Shown in pieces: positions 28,980 to 38,034 of a stretch of 64,000 nucleotides of DNA. Origin of the DNA: Rickettsia felis URRWXCal2 (GTDB taxonomy: Bacteria > Pseudomonadota > Alphaproteobacteria > Rickettsiales > Rickettsiaceae); assembly GCA_000012145.1 (NCBI GenBank), contig CP000053.1, forward strand, positions 1 through 64,000, read 5' to 3'. The translations under genes were made by a program, and so were the position numbers. Positions within the stretch are counted from its first letter, which is position 1. Each line of letters begins with the position of its first letter. The notes below the pieces were generated by a model. The model had not been told where the DNA came from and searched no databases. It saw only the letters and a list, made by a program, of their open reading frames with translations.

Positions 28980-30647
28980 TTGGAAGCATTATCAATAATG
29001 AATCTAACGTATAAAAATGAACAAGCCGGCTTACAATTACATAGATTAATGCAATCTATAACAAAGCAATATATAAATAAATATAAAGAACATGCTATAG
29101 ATGAACAAAAAATTTATATAAGACTATTAGAAGTACTAAATAATTTATTTCCACGAGTAACAGATATTCCAAATAAAAATTGGGAAAATGCTAAATTACT
29201 TTATCCACATATAATAAAAATATTAAACAATGATATAAAAATAGATAAACTTAGAAGAGCAAATTTATATCAAAAAATAGGTTATTATAATGAAAGTATA
29301 TTATGCCGATTTGCAGATTCATTAAAATATCACGAGGAGGCTCTAAAAATATATCAAGAATTATATCAAGGTAACCATCATAATATTGCTATCTCTTTTA
29401 ATAATGTAGGTTCGGCTTATAAAGATTTAGGGGAGACTTCTAAAGGTTTGAAATATTTAGAAGAAGCTCTAAAGATGTTAAAAGCATTATATCAAGGTAA
29501 CCATCATAATATTGCTACTTCTCTTAATAGCGTTGGATTAGCTTACCAAAATTTAGGTGATATCTCTAAAGGGTTGCAATATCTAGAAGAAGCTCTAAAA
29601 ATATTGCAAGAATTATATAAAGGTAATCACCCTGATATTGCTAGCTCTCTTAATAATATTGGTTTAGCTTATAGAGATTCAGGGTATAACTCTAAAGGAC
29701 TAAAATATTTAAAAGAAGCTTTAAAGTTGTTTCAGGAATTATATCGAGGCAATCATCCTAAGGTTGCTGAATCTTTTGGTAGTATAGGTTTGACTTATCA
29801 TAAATTAGGAAATATCTCTGAAGGATTAAAATATTTTGAGTTAGCTCTAAAGATGGAGCAAGAATTATATAAAGGCAACCACCCTGATATTGCCATCTCT
29901 CTTAGTAATATCGGTTTTACCTATCACAGATTAGGCAATATCTTTAAAGGGCTAAAATATTTTGAAGACGCATTAAAAATGTATAAAGCCTTATATCAAA
30001 GTAACCGTCCTTATGTTGCTACCTCTCTTAATAATATCAGTATAACTTATCAAGACTCAGGCGATACAAATAAAACTCTAGAACTTAAAAAACAAGCTTA
30101 TTTAATGTTTATGCAAACTTTAAGTTCAAATTATGCTATTACTAAGGAATTAAAAAATTACCTTGAGAAAAACGCTCCGGAATTTATAAAAAATAACGAA
30201 ACTAGGGAGTTTATATTACAAAGAGGTGATTTTGAGGAAGTTACATTAGAAATTAAACAAAAAATACAAAAGAACGTTTTAAATAAAATATATATTAGTG
30301 CTGCTAAAGATAAATGGAATAGTAAGTTCTCAATCTTAGGAAATTGGGGGGTGAAAGGCTATTTAGGCGATAGATATTTAGCAAAACAACTAAGAGCTTT
30401 AGCAAATGTTAAAAATATAGAAATAGCTAAAATGTTATGCTTTGAAGCAATTTGTCTAGGAGCGATTAACAGCCCTAGCAAAAACTTCACTTGTGTAAAA
30501 GAATTTGCTGCAAGCTATCCTGAATTAACAAACAAAATAACAAACGAACATCCTGAATATTTTATTGACGGCTCAATATTACGGACATGTATTAATGACG
30601 AGGAAATCTTAAGGAAATTGCTAGGTAGCGGTTGTGTGGCTATGTAG
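28980..30647 (+). CDS. Tetratricopeptide-repeat segment of the broken STAND gene
   Basis: 555 codons. About six kinesin-light-chain-type TPRs of 42 residues (126 bp period, for example [20 protein letters not shown]) lie at 29330-30070, followed by a non-repeat helical C-terminal domain. The end overlaps the atpF stop convergently by 8 bp. Confidence 0.65.
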   Translation: MEALSIMNLTYKNEQAGLQLHRLMQSITKQYINKYKEHAIDEQKIYIRLLEVLNNLFPRVTDIPNKNWENAKLLYPHIIKILNNDIKIDKLRRANLYQKIGYYNESILCRFADSLKYHEEALKIYQELYQGNHHNIAISFNNVGSAYKDLGETSKGLKYLEEALKMLKALYQGNHHNIATSLNSVGLAYQNLGDISKGLQYLEEALKILQELYKGNHPDIASSLNNIGLAYRDSGYNSKGLKYLKEALKLFQELYRGNHPKVAESFGSIGLTYHKLGNISEGLKYFELALKMEQELYKGNHPDIAISLSNIGFTYHRLGNIFKGLKYFEDALKMYKALYQSNRPYVATSLNNISITYQDSGDTNKTLELKKQAYLMFMQTLSSNYAITKELKNYLEKNAPEFIKNNETREFILQRGDFEEVTLEIKQKIQKNVLNKIYISAAKDKWNSKFSILGNWGVKGYLGDRYLAKQLRALANVKNIEIAKMLCFEAICLGAINSPSKNFTCVKEFAASYPELTNKITNEHPEYFIDGSILRTCINDEEILRKLLGSGCVAM

Positions 30648-31134
30648 ATTTATCGTTATTATGAGAGGAATCAGATTTATCCATTAAATTTTTAGCGATA
30701 TTGCTTTCTGAAAATTTAGCTGATTGAAAATATTCGGAAACAAGTTTTATTACCTCATCGCAAAATTCATCTTGTAGCTCTTTAGTTGCGGTTGATTTTT
30801 GGTTTTGAATTAACTGTATAGCATCAGATTTTTTATGCTCTAAAAATTCTTCAATTTCTTTAGTTTTTTCTTGAATGATTTTCTTGGTAACTTCATTGCT
30901 TTCTTCTATCATTTGAGAGCGTAAAGTTTCTAATTTTTGTATTTGTGCGTTGGTTTGTTCAAAAAGCAAGGCAGCATCTTCTTTTAACTTTTCAGCTTTT
31001 AGAACTTTTTCTTGGACTTCTAAAATCTTAGCATCTAAAGAATTTAAAATGGCTTTTTTTGCCGGTCTATAAATTAAATATACAAAAATTATAAAACTAA
31101 CGGCAAGCCAAAAGCTTTCATCTAGGAAATTCAT
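30640..31134 (-). CDS. atpF: ATP synthase F0 subunit b
   Basis: Peripheral stalk of the F0 sector. One N-terminal membrane helix ([15 protein letters not shown], residues 8-22) is followed by a long charged coiled coil (residues 30-145). It has 164 residues, typical of b. It is last in the minus-strand series atpI-atpB-atpE-b'-b. The tail ([10 protein letters not shown]) is hydrophilic and runs into the convergent TPR gene. Confidence 0.92.
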   Translation of the reverse strand: MNFLDESFWLAVSFIIFVYLIYRPAKKAILNSLDAKILEVQEKVLKAEKLKEDAALLFEQTNAQIQKLETLRSQMIEESNEVTKKIIQEKTKEIEEFLEHKKSDAIQLIQNQKSTATKELQDEFCDEVIKLVSEYFQSAKFSESNIAKNLMDKSDSSHNNDKST

Positions 31135-31172
31135 TGTTTTATTTTTTTACGTTATTGCCTAATTATCAATAT

Positions 31173-31287
31173 CGTCATTGCGAGCGACTGCAAGGAGTGC
31201 GGCAATCCAGAAAAATAATAAAAAAATGTTATACATTTTTTACTGGATTGCTTCGTCAATTACTTCGTAATTTTCCTCGCAATGACG
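31173..31287. repeat. Family B palindrome between the two b-type subunit genes
   Basis: CGTCATTGCGAGCGACTG through CTCGCAATGACG, 115 bp. Its right arm encodes the last 15 residues of the upstream b' subunit. Confidence 0.85.
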
Positions 31288-31749
31288 TAGGCTTTTTAAG
31301 CTATCCATATCTGCTTTAGCTCCGGCTATTTTTTCAATAATATTAACTGCAAGCTTTATAATTGCTTCGCTTTTATTAGTTCTAAATTGCTTAGCAGCTA
31401 AATTTATATCTTCAATATTGTGATTTATAGAGTTTTTTAAATCCTGCTCTAGATTCTTTTTTTTAATTAAAAATTCTGATTCTAAAGAGTATATTTTTTC
31501 TTTTTTTAGCCTATCTATTTCGGTATTTGTTTTGTCTATTTCCTCGTTATGATATTTATTTAGCTTTTCTACTTCTTGGGTTAGCGTGTCGGCTTGCGTA
31601 ATATTATCTTGAATATTTGTCTGTCTATTATTAAAAATTTCTTCGGCTTTTGGAGTGATAAATTTATAAACAAAGATATACAATAAGCCGAAAGTAACGA
31701 TAAGCCAAAAAATTTGTGAATAATAGGTAGCAATATCAAATTGAGGCAT
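31240..31749 (-). CDS. ATP synthase F0 subunit b'
   Basis: Second peripheral-stalk subunit, as in other alphaproteobacteria that carry b and b'. An N-terminal membrane helix (IFWLIVTFGLLYIFVYKF, about residues 13-30) and a coiled coil follow. It has 169 residues. The last 15 (RHCEENYEVIDEAIQ) are translated from a family B palindrome, so the native C terminus has been replaced or extended. Confidence 0.9.
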   Translation of the reverse strand: MPQFDIATYYSQIFWLIVTFGLLYIFVYKFITPKAEEIFNNRQTNIQDNITQADTLTQEVEKLNKYHNEEIDKTNTEIDRLKKEKIYSLESEFLIKKKNLEQDLKNSINHNIEDINLAAKQFRTNKSEAIIKLAVNIIEKIAGAKADMDSLKSLRHCEENYEVIDEAIQ

Positions 31750-31767
31750 CTTATTTAAAAATGAATT

Positions 31768-31992
31768 TTAAGAAAAAATAAGTAACATAGCAATTACAAA
31801 GGAAAAAAGTCCCATTGCTTCAGCAAGACCTGCACCGATCAGAGCCATTCTTTGTAAGTTTTCTGCAGCTGAAGGGTTTCGTGCTATTGAACTAAGTAGA
31901 GAGCTAAATATATTACTAACGCCTAGAGCCGCACCGTACATGCCGATAGCCATAAGCCCTATACCAATAAATTTTAAAGAAACCATATCCAT
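31768..31992 (-). CDS. atpE: ATP synthase F0 subunit c
   Basis: Proton-carrying rotor ring subunit of 74 residues: two membrane helices with a polar loop ([13 protein letters not shown]) and the ion-binding glutamate in [12 protein letters not shown], near residue 58. It is followed 18 bp later by b' and separated from atpB by 236 bp of repeat sequence. Confidence 0.96.
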   Translation of the reverse strand: MDMVSLKFIGIGLMAIGMYGAALGVSNIFSSLLSSIARNPSAAENLQRMALIGAGLAEAMGLFSFVIAMLLIFS

Positions 31993-32028
31993 AAAAAACC
32001 TAACTTTTAATTAAACAAAAAATAAATA

Positions 32029-32180
32029 TATACTCGCTGAATTTAAAAAATTGGCTTCGTTATTTTTTGCTTTTAATCCTCACGTACTAGTATGTACGCT
32101 GCGGTTAAAAGCTTCAAAACGCCTCGCTCTTTTTCAAATTGAGCTTCGTATACCAACTCTTCATTTACTCAAGGTATATA
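32029..32180. repeat. Family D palindrome between atpB and atpE
   Basis: TATACTCGCTGAATTTAAAA to CTCAAGGTATATA with CCTCACGTACTAGTATGTACGC at the centre. It interrupts an otherwise compact ATP synthase gene series. Confidence 0.8.
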
Positions 32181-32193
32181 AATTATTACTAAC

Positions 32194-32226
32194 CGAATAG
32201 CGAATTATGTAATAATCCGCTATTCG
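32194..32226 (-). promoter_or_regulatory. Hairpin just downstream of atpB
   Basis: CGAATAGCG and CGCTATTCG form a perfect 9-bp stem with a 15-nt loop, 2 bp past the atpB stop. No clear T-run follows, so it is as likely an mRNA stabiliser or attenuator as a terminator. Confidence 0.4.
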
Positions 32227-32228
32227 CA

Positions 32229-32957
32229 TCAGTGTAAATTAATAGCATCATTAAGATACATACAAGATAAAATAGTAAAAATATAAGCTTGAAGTATTGC
32301 AACAAAAATTTCAAACCCAATTAGTATCACCATAAGAGGGATTGGCAGAAATTTCAAGTAAATCATTAATGAAACGGTAAAACCGGCTATTACTTTTAAT
32401 AAAACATGTCCCGCCATCATATTAGCGGCAAGTCGCAATGATAAACTAACCGGTCTTGCTAAATATGTAAATAGTTCAATTACTATCATCAACGGTGCTA
32501 ACCATAAAGGAGTACCGTGTGGTAAGAAAAGAGTTAAAAAACGTAAGCCGTGTTTTACGAAACCGACTATAGTGACCGTTAAAAATACTAGAATTGCTAA
32601 GGTAAAAGTAACGATAATATGACTAGTAGCAGTAAAGCTATAAGGTGTCATACCAAGTAAATTACAGAATAAAATAAAAATAAACAAACTAAAAACTAAC
32701 GGAATAAATTTGCGTCCTTTTACTCCTATATTCTGATTTAACATATCAGCTACAAGATTATAAACTATTTCAGCACTTACTTGTAATCTAGAAGGTACTA
32801 ATTTCCGGTTATAAAAAGCTAAGTAAAAATAAGTTAGAGCTAAGATGCTAGCAAGTAACATATAGATACTCGAATTAGTAAAGCTGACGTCAAAACCGAA
32901 CATTTTGATGTCTATCAATTTTTTGATATCAAATTGTGCTAAAGGGCTATGAGTCAT
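32229..32957 (-). CDS. atpB: ATP synthase F0 subunit a
   Basis: Stator membrane subunit that forms the proton half-channels. It has 242 residues with about six membrane segments. The essential arginine lies in [18 protein letters not shown] near residue 175-190, and [21 protein letters not shown] is the conserved last helix. It lies 4 bp downstream of the AtpI-like gene. Confidence 0.95.
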   Translation of the reverse strand: MTHSPLAQFDIKKLIDIKMFGFDVSFTNSSIYMLLASILALTYFYLAFYNRKLVPSRLQVSAEIVYNLVADMLNQNIGVKGRKFIPLVFSLFIFILFCNLLGMTPYSFTATSHIIVTFTLAILVFLTVTIVGFVKHGLRFLTLFLPHGTPLWLAPLMIVIELFTYLARPVSLSLRLAANMMAGHVLLKVIAGFTVSLMIYLKFLPIPLMVILIGFEIFVAILQAYIFTILSCMYLNDAINLH

Positions 32958-32961
32958 TTCC

Positions 32962-33225
32962 TTACTTTTTATTATTCACTTTTTGCCTTATAATGTTAAA
33001 GCCGGCAATCATTCCTATTATTGTAAATATAATAAGAAATAAAGGTTTAGAATTAAAAAATTTATCCGTAAATATTCCAATTACGACACCTATCATTGTA
33101 CCTGAAACTAAATCTACAGCGATAGTGAACGGGCTAATTTCTTGCTGAATCTTAGAATTAGAAATCTTAGAAGTTTTTAAATCTTTAATTCTTGCTTTGA
33201 TATCTTTTAGTTTTTCCGTATTCAT
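32962..33225 (-). CDS. AtpI-like F0 assembly protein
   Basis: Small membrane protein of the AtpI/F0F1 gene-1 family thought to aid c-ring assembly. Two membrane helices (about residues 28-50 and 57-76; [16 protein letters not shown]) are visible. I chose the ATG at 33225 ([14 protein letters not shown], 87 residues) because GGAG lies 8 nt upstream. The longer frame to 33291 is translated palindrome sequence. It is first in the ATP synthase series. Confidence 0.85.
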   Translation of the reverse strand: MNTEKLKDIKARIKDLKTSKISNSKIQQEISPFTIAVDLVSGTMIGVVIGIFTDKFFNSKPLFLIIFTIIGMIAGFNIIRQKVNNKK

Positions 33226-33270
33226 TAATTTATCTCCGTCTGCGAGAAGACGTGGATCAATTTCACCTCT

Positions 33271-33354
33271 GTCATCCCGTAGCTTGACCACGGGATCCAG
33301 TTAAAAATACTATTTATTGTTTTTATGGACCCCGTGGTCAAGCCACGGGGTGAC
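33271..33354. repeat. Family C palindrome upstream of the ATP synthase genes
   Basis: GTCATCCCGTAGCTTGACC to GGTCAAGCCACGGGGTGAC, 84 bp. Family B right-arm remnants flank it (GACGATCTACTG side). Confidence 0.8.
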
Positions 33355-33415
33355 ACAATAGGTTTTACCGGTCTACGCAACAATGCCTGCTCGCAATGAC
33401 GATCTACTGTCAAAA

Positions 33416-34252
33416 TTACAAACTCATCTCATTTTTTGCTTTTTCTTTCTGCTCCTCTAAAGCTTTATCGACTGCCGTAGAAATACTATCTATACTATAA
33501 TTTCCGGTTTGTACTCCGTTAACGAAGAAAGAAGGAGTACCTATAAATTTTGGTGCGTTTGCTACAAAATTAGTATTAGCAATTAGCGTTTCAGTAATTT
33601 TATCACTATTTAAACATTGCTTATATTCTTCCGGAGGAACACCGCCAAGCTGACCTATATCAGTTAATAATTCTCTGTATTTATTGCTATATGCCCATTT
33701 ATCTTGTTGTTGTAATATGATATTATGAAACTGTACAAAACTATTTATATCACCCTTGCAGCGGGCTAAAATTGCAGCGTCTAAATCTTGTTTTGTAGCA
33801 ATAAATTCACGAACCACATATGCAATTTTATTAGTATCGATATATTTTTTCTTAAGTTCCGGAAAAATTGTTTGATGATAATAAGCACAATGCGGACAGG
33901 TAGGAGAAAAATACTCGACTACTATAACATTTGATTTTTTGTTACCGAGAACCATATCATTATCATCAACTTTAAAAGTAACTTTAACAGGTTTTATTTC
34001 AGGATTTTTTTGTTCTTGTGAAGGCGGCGTTGATACTTCATCAGTCTGATTATTATCGTTAGCAGGTACTATCGATTCAGCTGCATTTTCAGAATTTACT
34101 GCTTCTTGATTTATTTCTTGAGAAGTGTTGTTGTTTTGCAGAGTTTCCTGCACTATTATTTGTTTCTCTTCTTGGTTCTTATTTTGTGTTTTTTCTTCTG
34201 AACAACTACTCAAAAATAATAAAAATATCGGCACGATAAAAATACTTCGCAT
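33416..34252 (-). CDS. DsbA/Com1-like thioredoxin-fold lipoprotein
   Basis: Envelope disulfide oxidoreductase of 278 residues. Lipoprotein signal MRSIFIVPIFLLFLSSC with lipobox LSSC (Cys17). An acidic, Gln/Asn-rich linker covers about residues 18-90. A DsbA-type thioredoxin domain follows with FSPTCPHCAYYH (CPHC active site) near residue 120 and the cis-Pro loop IGTPSFFVNG near 235. AAGGGAAAG precedes the ATG. Likely anchored to a membrane facing the periplasm. Confidence 0.88.
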   Translation of the reverse strand: MRSIFIVPIFLLFLSSCSEEKTQNKNQEEKQIIVQETLQNNNTSQEINQEAVNSENAAESIVPANDNNQTDEVSTPPSQEQKNPEIKPVKVTFKVDDNDMVLGNKKSNVIVVEYFSPTCPHCAYYHQTIFPELKKKYIDTNKIAYVVREFIATKQDLDAAILARCKGDINSFVQFHNIILQQQDKWAYSNKYRELLTDIGQLGGVPPEEYKQCLNSDKITETLIANTNFVANAPKFIGTPSFFVNGVQTGNYSIDSISTAVDKALEEQKEKAKNEMSL

Positions 34253-34412
34253 AACTTTCCCTTAACTATTAACTTTCTCTACAATAAAAGCGTATCAATT
34301 TTATTTCAATAAAAATATCTACTTTATAATAGAAGCAAAATGTGCTATGCTATAGAAAATAATAGTCTAAATTAAGTTCTTAGGCACTAAAACCACTACG
34401 GAGGAATTAATA

Positions 34413-34946
34413 ATGGCAAATACAACACAATCCGAAAATAAAACCGAACAAAAATCCGAGTTTAAAATAGGGCAGAGAATTGTCTATCCTGCACATGGAG
34501 TTGGTGAAATAACAAATATTGAATATCATACTATTGCAGGTACTGAAATTAAAGTATATGTAATTTCCTTTTCGCAAGATAAAATGACATTAAAAGTGCC
34601 TGTTAGTAGAGCTGCGGTTGTTGGTCTTAGAGCGGTTGCAAGCAGAAAAGATTTAGATGTCATATATTCAACTCTTCAAGGTAAACCAAAACAAGGAAAT
34701 AGAATGTGGAGTAGAAGAGCCCAAGAATATGAAGGCAAAATTAACTCAGGTAATATTGTAGCCATAGCCGAAGTATTACGGGACTTACATAAAAATGTTG
34801 ATAATGATCGTTCTTACAGTGAAAGAACACTCTACGAATCAGCTTTAAATAGACTCGCAGGCGAGCTTGCTATCCTTGAAAACATCCACCCAACTGAAGC
34901 AATTAATAAGTTAGTTGAAGTATTACGTGAAAAATTAGTAGCCTAA
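34413..34946 (+). CDS. carD: CarD family transcriptional regulator
   Basis: RNA polymerase-binding protein that stabilises open complexes, important in Rickettsia where few regulators remain. It has 177 residues. The N-terminal Tudor-like RNAP-interaction domain includes FKIGQRIVYPAHGVGEI (residues 18-34), and a helical C-terminal DNA-binding domain contains the family motif RMWSRRAQEYEGKINSG. A strong GGAGG lies about 10 bp before the ATG. Confidence 0.93.
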   Translation: MANTTQSENKTEQKSEFKIGQRIVYPAHGVGEITNIEYHTIAGTEIKVYVISFSQDKMTLKVPVSRAAVVGLRAVASRKDLDVIYSTLQGKPKQGNRMWSRRAQEYEGKINSGNIVAIAEVLRDLHKNVDNDRSYSERTLYESALNRLAGELAILENIHPTEAINKLVEVLREKLVA

Positions 34947-34955
34947 ATACCAAAT

Positions 34956-35050
34956 CGTCATTGCGAGGAAATTTACAATAGTAAATTGACGAAGCAATCT
35001 CAGGATATTTGATGAGATTGCCACGCAGCCTTACGGCTGCTCGCAATGAA
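34956..35050. repeat. Family B palindrome
   Basis: CGTCATTGCGAGGAAATTTA to CTGCTCGCAATGA, between the convergent carD and methyltransferase genes. Confidence 0.8.
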
Positions 35051-35093
35051 GGGGTGGTATCCATGCGGGCAATGACGACAAAGCCATACTAAC

Positions 35094-36698
35094 TTACCCT
35101 ACTAACATATAGCTCATCCGAAATTTCTCAAGGGATGCAGTAACTACATAGTCAACAAATTCTTTTAATAGTTTTGGATCAGTTACTTCTTGCCCTTTAT
35201 CATCACGAGCAGTTAAAAGTTTTGAATTAATTTTTTCAAGAACGCCTTTCTTAATATCATCAATATTATGCGTACCATCTAACATTTCTAAAATATATTT
35301 TTCATGTATCGGTATACCTACCATATCGTTAAGTCTATTAGTGACGCTAAACACGCTAGTTACATTATTAAAATGTGCTTGTTTTGTTTGGTATCTTGCA
35401 AATTCGCTAGTTTTGGGTTTTTCGGTGATAGTTGCTATAGCATGCGGCTTGGTCTCAAATATTTTTAGATAACCTTGAAAAATGAATGTGATAAAATGCT
35501 GTTCTAATGTTGCTAAGAAATCTTGTAATTGATATTTACCAAGCTTTTTAAAAGCTTCTTTTGCTACTTGTTCTAAGCTTATCGGATTGCTAATATTTTC
35601 AGCATATACATATAAAATAGCTTTTATAATCGGTGAAGTAGTTGAAATAAACGGATCAGGTAAATTTTCGTAATAGAAGCTAATATTTTCCTGCTCGTTA
35701 GTTAAATCAACGTCTTTTTCCGGAGTTACTGGTCTAATATTAAGGCTAGTATAAAACCCTTTTAAATTATTAAATTCAATTTTTCTGTTTATAGGTATGT
35801 TTTGATGACATAATAATGTCGAACGGAATTTTCTATTAGTGATAAAATCCATATATTGCTCTGTACGAACAATATCGTTAACAGCTTGTAGTTGTTCTGC
35901 TGCTTTAGTCGGTAAATTACCGATAAACATTGCAGTAATCGACGTATCGCCTAAGTAATTTAGATTATTGTTTTGAGCTTTTTCTATGAATTGGTGAAAA
36001 TATGTACCTGTATTAATTTCGCCTAAATATTCATGTAATACATACGAGTCCGTATATGCGGATAATAATTTTGTTTCATCTCGTAGGAAATTAGAATAAG
36101 GAGTTGTAGAACTTTCTAATGAGTCATTGATAAACTTTAAAAGTAATCTAGCTTGCTGTAATTTATCGTGGCTAGTATTAAATAGCTCTGAATGGAACAT
36201 CATCATTTCGCGTATTGTTCTCTGCATATTCCAGCCAGGCAGCGTATTATAGCTTACGAAAGCGATACCGTTTGGATTTAGCAGTTTATTACAGACTTCA
36301 AGTATTTTATCTTGTACTTCTTTAGGCACCCACGAATATACGCCGTGACAAACTATATAATCAAACTTACCGTATGACTCATCAAGGTCCAATATAGATA
36401 ATGCTTTTAGTTCGGCGTTTTTTATTTTCAAATCACTGATAATTTTTTTACCTAATTCTATTTGGGTTTTGGATAAGTCAACACCTAGAGATTGCGATTT
36501 AGGATATGTTTCAGCAAAGTTAAGCAGATTAACACCAACTCCACAACCGATATCAAGTACTTTAGCAGTTTCAAGAGGCGAAGGGTTTAGTCCAAATAGC
36601 TTACCGATAGTTCTTAAATACGGTGGGGAGGTATAACTGAAAGTAAATGGAGAGTAAGGTACTTCATCGTAGGATATTTTATTAGCTTGTTTTGTCAT
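35094..36698 (-). CDS. SAM-dependent protein lysine methyltransferase (PKMT2-like)
   Basis: Class I methyltransferase of 534 residues. SAM motif I VLDIGCGVGVNLLNFAE lies near residues 48-64, and post-motif GVDLSKTQIELGKK follows. A regulatory/methyltransferase-associated domain and a long C-terminal region complete it. Position next to carD and recF matches the R. prowazekii RP027-RP028 locus, described as the OmpB lysine trimethyltransferase PKMT2, which is frameshifted in the attenuated Madrid E strain. Here the frame is intact. Substrate assignment rests on synteny and known family biology. Confidence 0.82.
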   Translation of the reverse strand: MTKQANKISYDEVPYSPFTFSYTSPPYLRTIGKLFGLNPSPLETAKVLDIGCGVGVNLLNFAETYPKSQSLGVDLSKTQIELGKKIISDLKIKNAELKALSILDLDESYGKFDYIVCHGVYSWVPKEVQDKILEVCNKLLNPNGIAFVSYNTLPGWNMQRTIREMMMFHSELFNTSHDKLQQARLLLKFINDSLESSTTPYSNFLRDETKLLSAYTDSYVLHEYLGEINTGTYFHQFIEKAQNNNLNYLGDTSITAMFIGNLPTKAAEQLQAVNDIVRTEQYMDFITNRKFRSTLLCHQNIPINRKIEFNNLKGFYTSLNIRPVTPEKDVDLTNEQENISFYYENLPDPFISTTSPIIKAILYVYAENISNPISLEQVAKEAFKKLGKYQLQDFLATLEQHFITFIFQGYLKIFETKPHAIATITEKPKTSEFARYQTKQAHFNNVTSVFSVTNRLNDMVGIPIHEKYILEMLDGTHNIDDIKKGVLEKINSKLLTARDDKGQEVTDPKLLKEFVDYVVTASLEKFRMSYMLVG

Positions 36699-36773
36699 AT
36701 ATTTTTCTTAAATAAAAAAATAATTCTAAGGAGTTTTAAAAGATTAAGCAATATAATTTATATATAATTTCTT

Positions 36774-36872
36774 GTCATTGCGAAGAAATTACGAAGTAAT
36801 TGACGAAGCAATCTCAGGAATTTGTTACTATTCATGAGATTGCCACGCAGTCTACGACTGCTCGCAATGACG
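36774..36872. repeat. Family B palindrome
   Basis: GTCATTGCGAAGAAATTACG to CTGCTCGCAATGACG in the recF-methyltransferase gap. Confidence 0.8.
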
Positions 36873-36902
36873 TGTAGTATCGACGCAACAAAGCTAGTCA
36901 AA

Positions 36903-37997
36903 TCACAGTATGATAGGTAACTTAATCAATTGGGCTTTATTTGCAAAATTTTCTATTCCCTCTAGATCGGTAGCGGTAACCCATAGCTGCATGTTTAAAC
37001 CGGTAAAAAATTCGATTAAATACCCTCGTCTTTTGTCGTCTAGATGCACAAAAACCTCGTCTAAAAGTAAAATCGGTGCTATTTTAGTTAGCTTTATAGC
37101 ATAATTCATTTCAGCAAGGATTATTGCAATTAATATAGCTTTTTGTTCACCGGTAGAACAGAATTTGGCTAAGATATTTTTCTTTTGATGCTTTACTAAA
37201 AAGTCGCTTTTATGAACTCCAAAACTAGTGCGACCAAGTAGTTTATCTTTGCTTCTTGTTTGATAAAGTTCTGCAGTAATAAAATTAACAATATTTTCTT
37301 TGCCATCTAATATTTTTTGTTCAACAATGCCGTCAATCGATAAATCGGCTTTTGGAAATTCATTTTCAAGTTCATCTATTGCTTGCTGCATAAATTCTAA
37401 GGTTTTTAAGCGATTATTAGCAATATGACTAGACATATCAGCCATTTTTTCTTCGATGATTTTCAGCCAATTATCATCTCTTATATCTTCTGCTAGAATT
37501 TTATTTCTCTCATACATGTAATATTCATATTTACTAACTAATTCTGCATGCTTTGAATCAAAATTATAAACTATTCTATCAAGAAATTTTCTTCTATCAC
37601 TACTACCGCTTGTAAAGATACCTTCCATTTGCGGAGTCAGCCATACCATGCTAGTAAATTTACTTAACTCATTATTGGCTATTTTACTTTCGTTATACTC
37701 GGTTATTCTTCTATTAGAGCTACGTTTAAATTGTGTAGTAAATTCTGCAAGCCCTAATTTGCTTTGCAATAGAGCTTTAACTAGACACTGATCTTCTGAA
37801 GCCTTGCATATATCGGCAAGTTTTGCTGATCGCAAGCCCCTGCCTGGATAAAATAGTGATATAGCTTCTAAAATATTAGTTTTACCGCTACCGTTTTCAC
37901 CTATTAAAATTATTGGGGTATTATCTGTTTTTAGTTCAAGGTTTTTAAAATTACGATAATTTTCAAGAGTTAAAGAATGTAGGAAGATATTTTTCAT
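36903..37997 (-). CDS. recF: DNA replication and repair protein RecF
   Basis: SMC-like ATPase that loads RecA at gaps. Translation from the ATG at 37997 gives 364 residues, the family norm, starting MKNIFLHSLTLENYRNF. Walker A GENGSGKT is at about residues 33-40, and the C-terminal signature/Walker B region reads CSTGEQKAILIAIILAE and PILLLDEVFVHLDD. The longer frame to 38165 is translated family D palindrome and overlaps the neighbouring gene. Confidence 0.94.
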   Translation of the reverse strand: MKNIFLHSLTLENYRNFKNLELKTDNTPIILIGENGSGKTNILEAISLFYPGRGLRSAKLADICKASEDQCLVKALLQSKLGLAEFTTQFKRSSNRRITEYNESKIANNELSKFTSMVWLTPQMEGIFTSGSSDRRKFLDRIVYNFDSKHAELVSKYEYYMYERNKILAEDIRDDNWLKIIEEKMADMSSHIANNRLKTLEFMQQAIDELENEFPKADLSIDGIVEQKILDGKENIVNFITAELYQTRSKDKLLGRTSFGVHKSDFLVKHQKKNILAKFCSTGEQKAILIAIILAEMNYAIKLTKIAPILLLDEVFVHLDDKRRGYLIEFFTGLNMQLWVTATDLEGIENFANKAQLIKLPIIL

Positions 37998-38034
37998 TTT
38001 ATGAAAGAGAATAATAGTTAATGATGCGTTATAT

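Larger units (their letters stand above)
26398..30647 (+). pseudogene. LRR-lipase-NTPase-TPR (STAND-like) protein, one frameshift and two in-frame stops
   Basis: Four open segments read as one protein of about 1,416 residues. Segment 1 (26398-26718) has an LRR-like stretch (FVHLDFSNLHLTLPQLEE). A one-base shift near 26690 leads into segment 2, an alpha/beta hydrolase with GHSLG. An in-frame TAA (28083-28085) separates this from a P-loop NTPase (AGTGKST, then TLFVFDNVE). A second in-frame TAA (28881-28883) precedes a helical linker and six 42-residue TPRs. Frames are identical from 26703 to 30647, which argues for a single ancestral gene. The layout is that of a signal-transduction NTPase: effector, switch, sensor. 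Host-directed effector or anti-phage sensor are both guesses. Confidence 0.8.
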
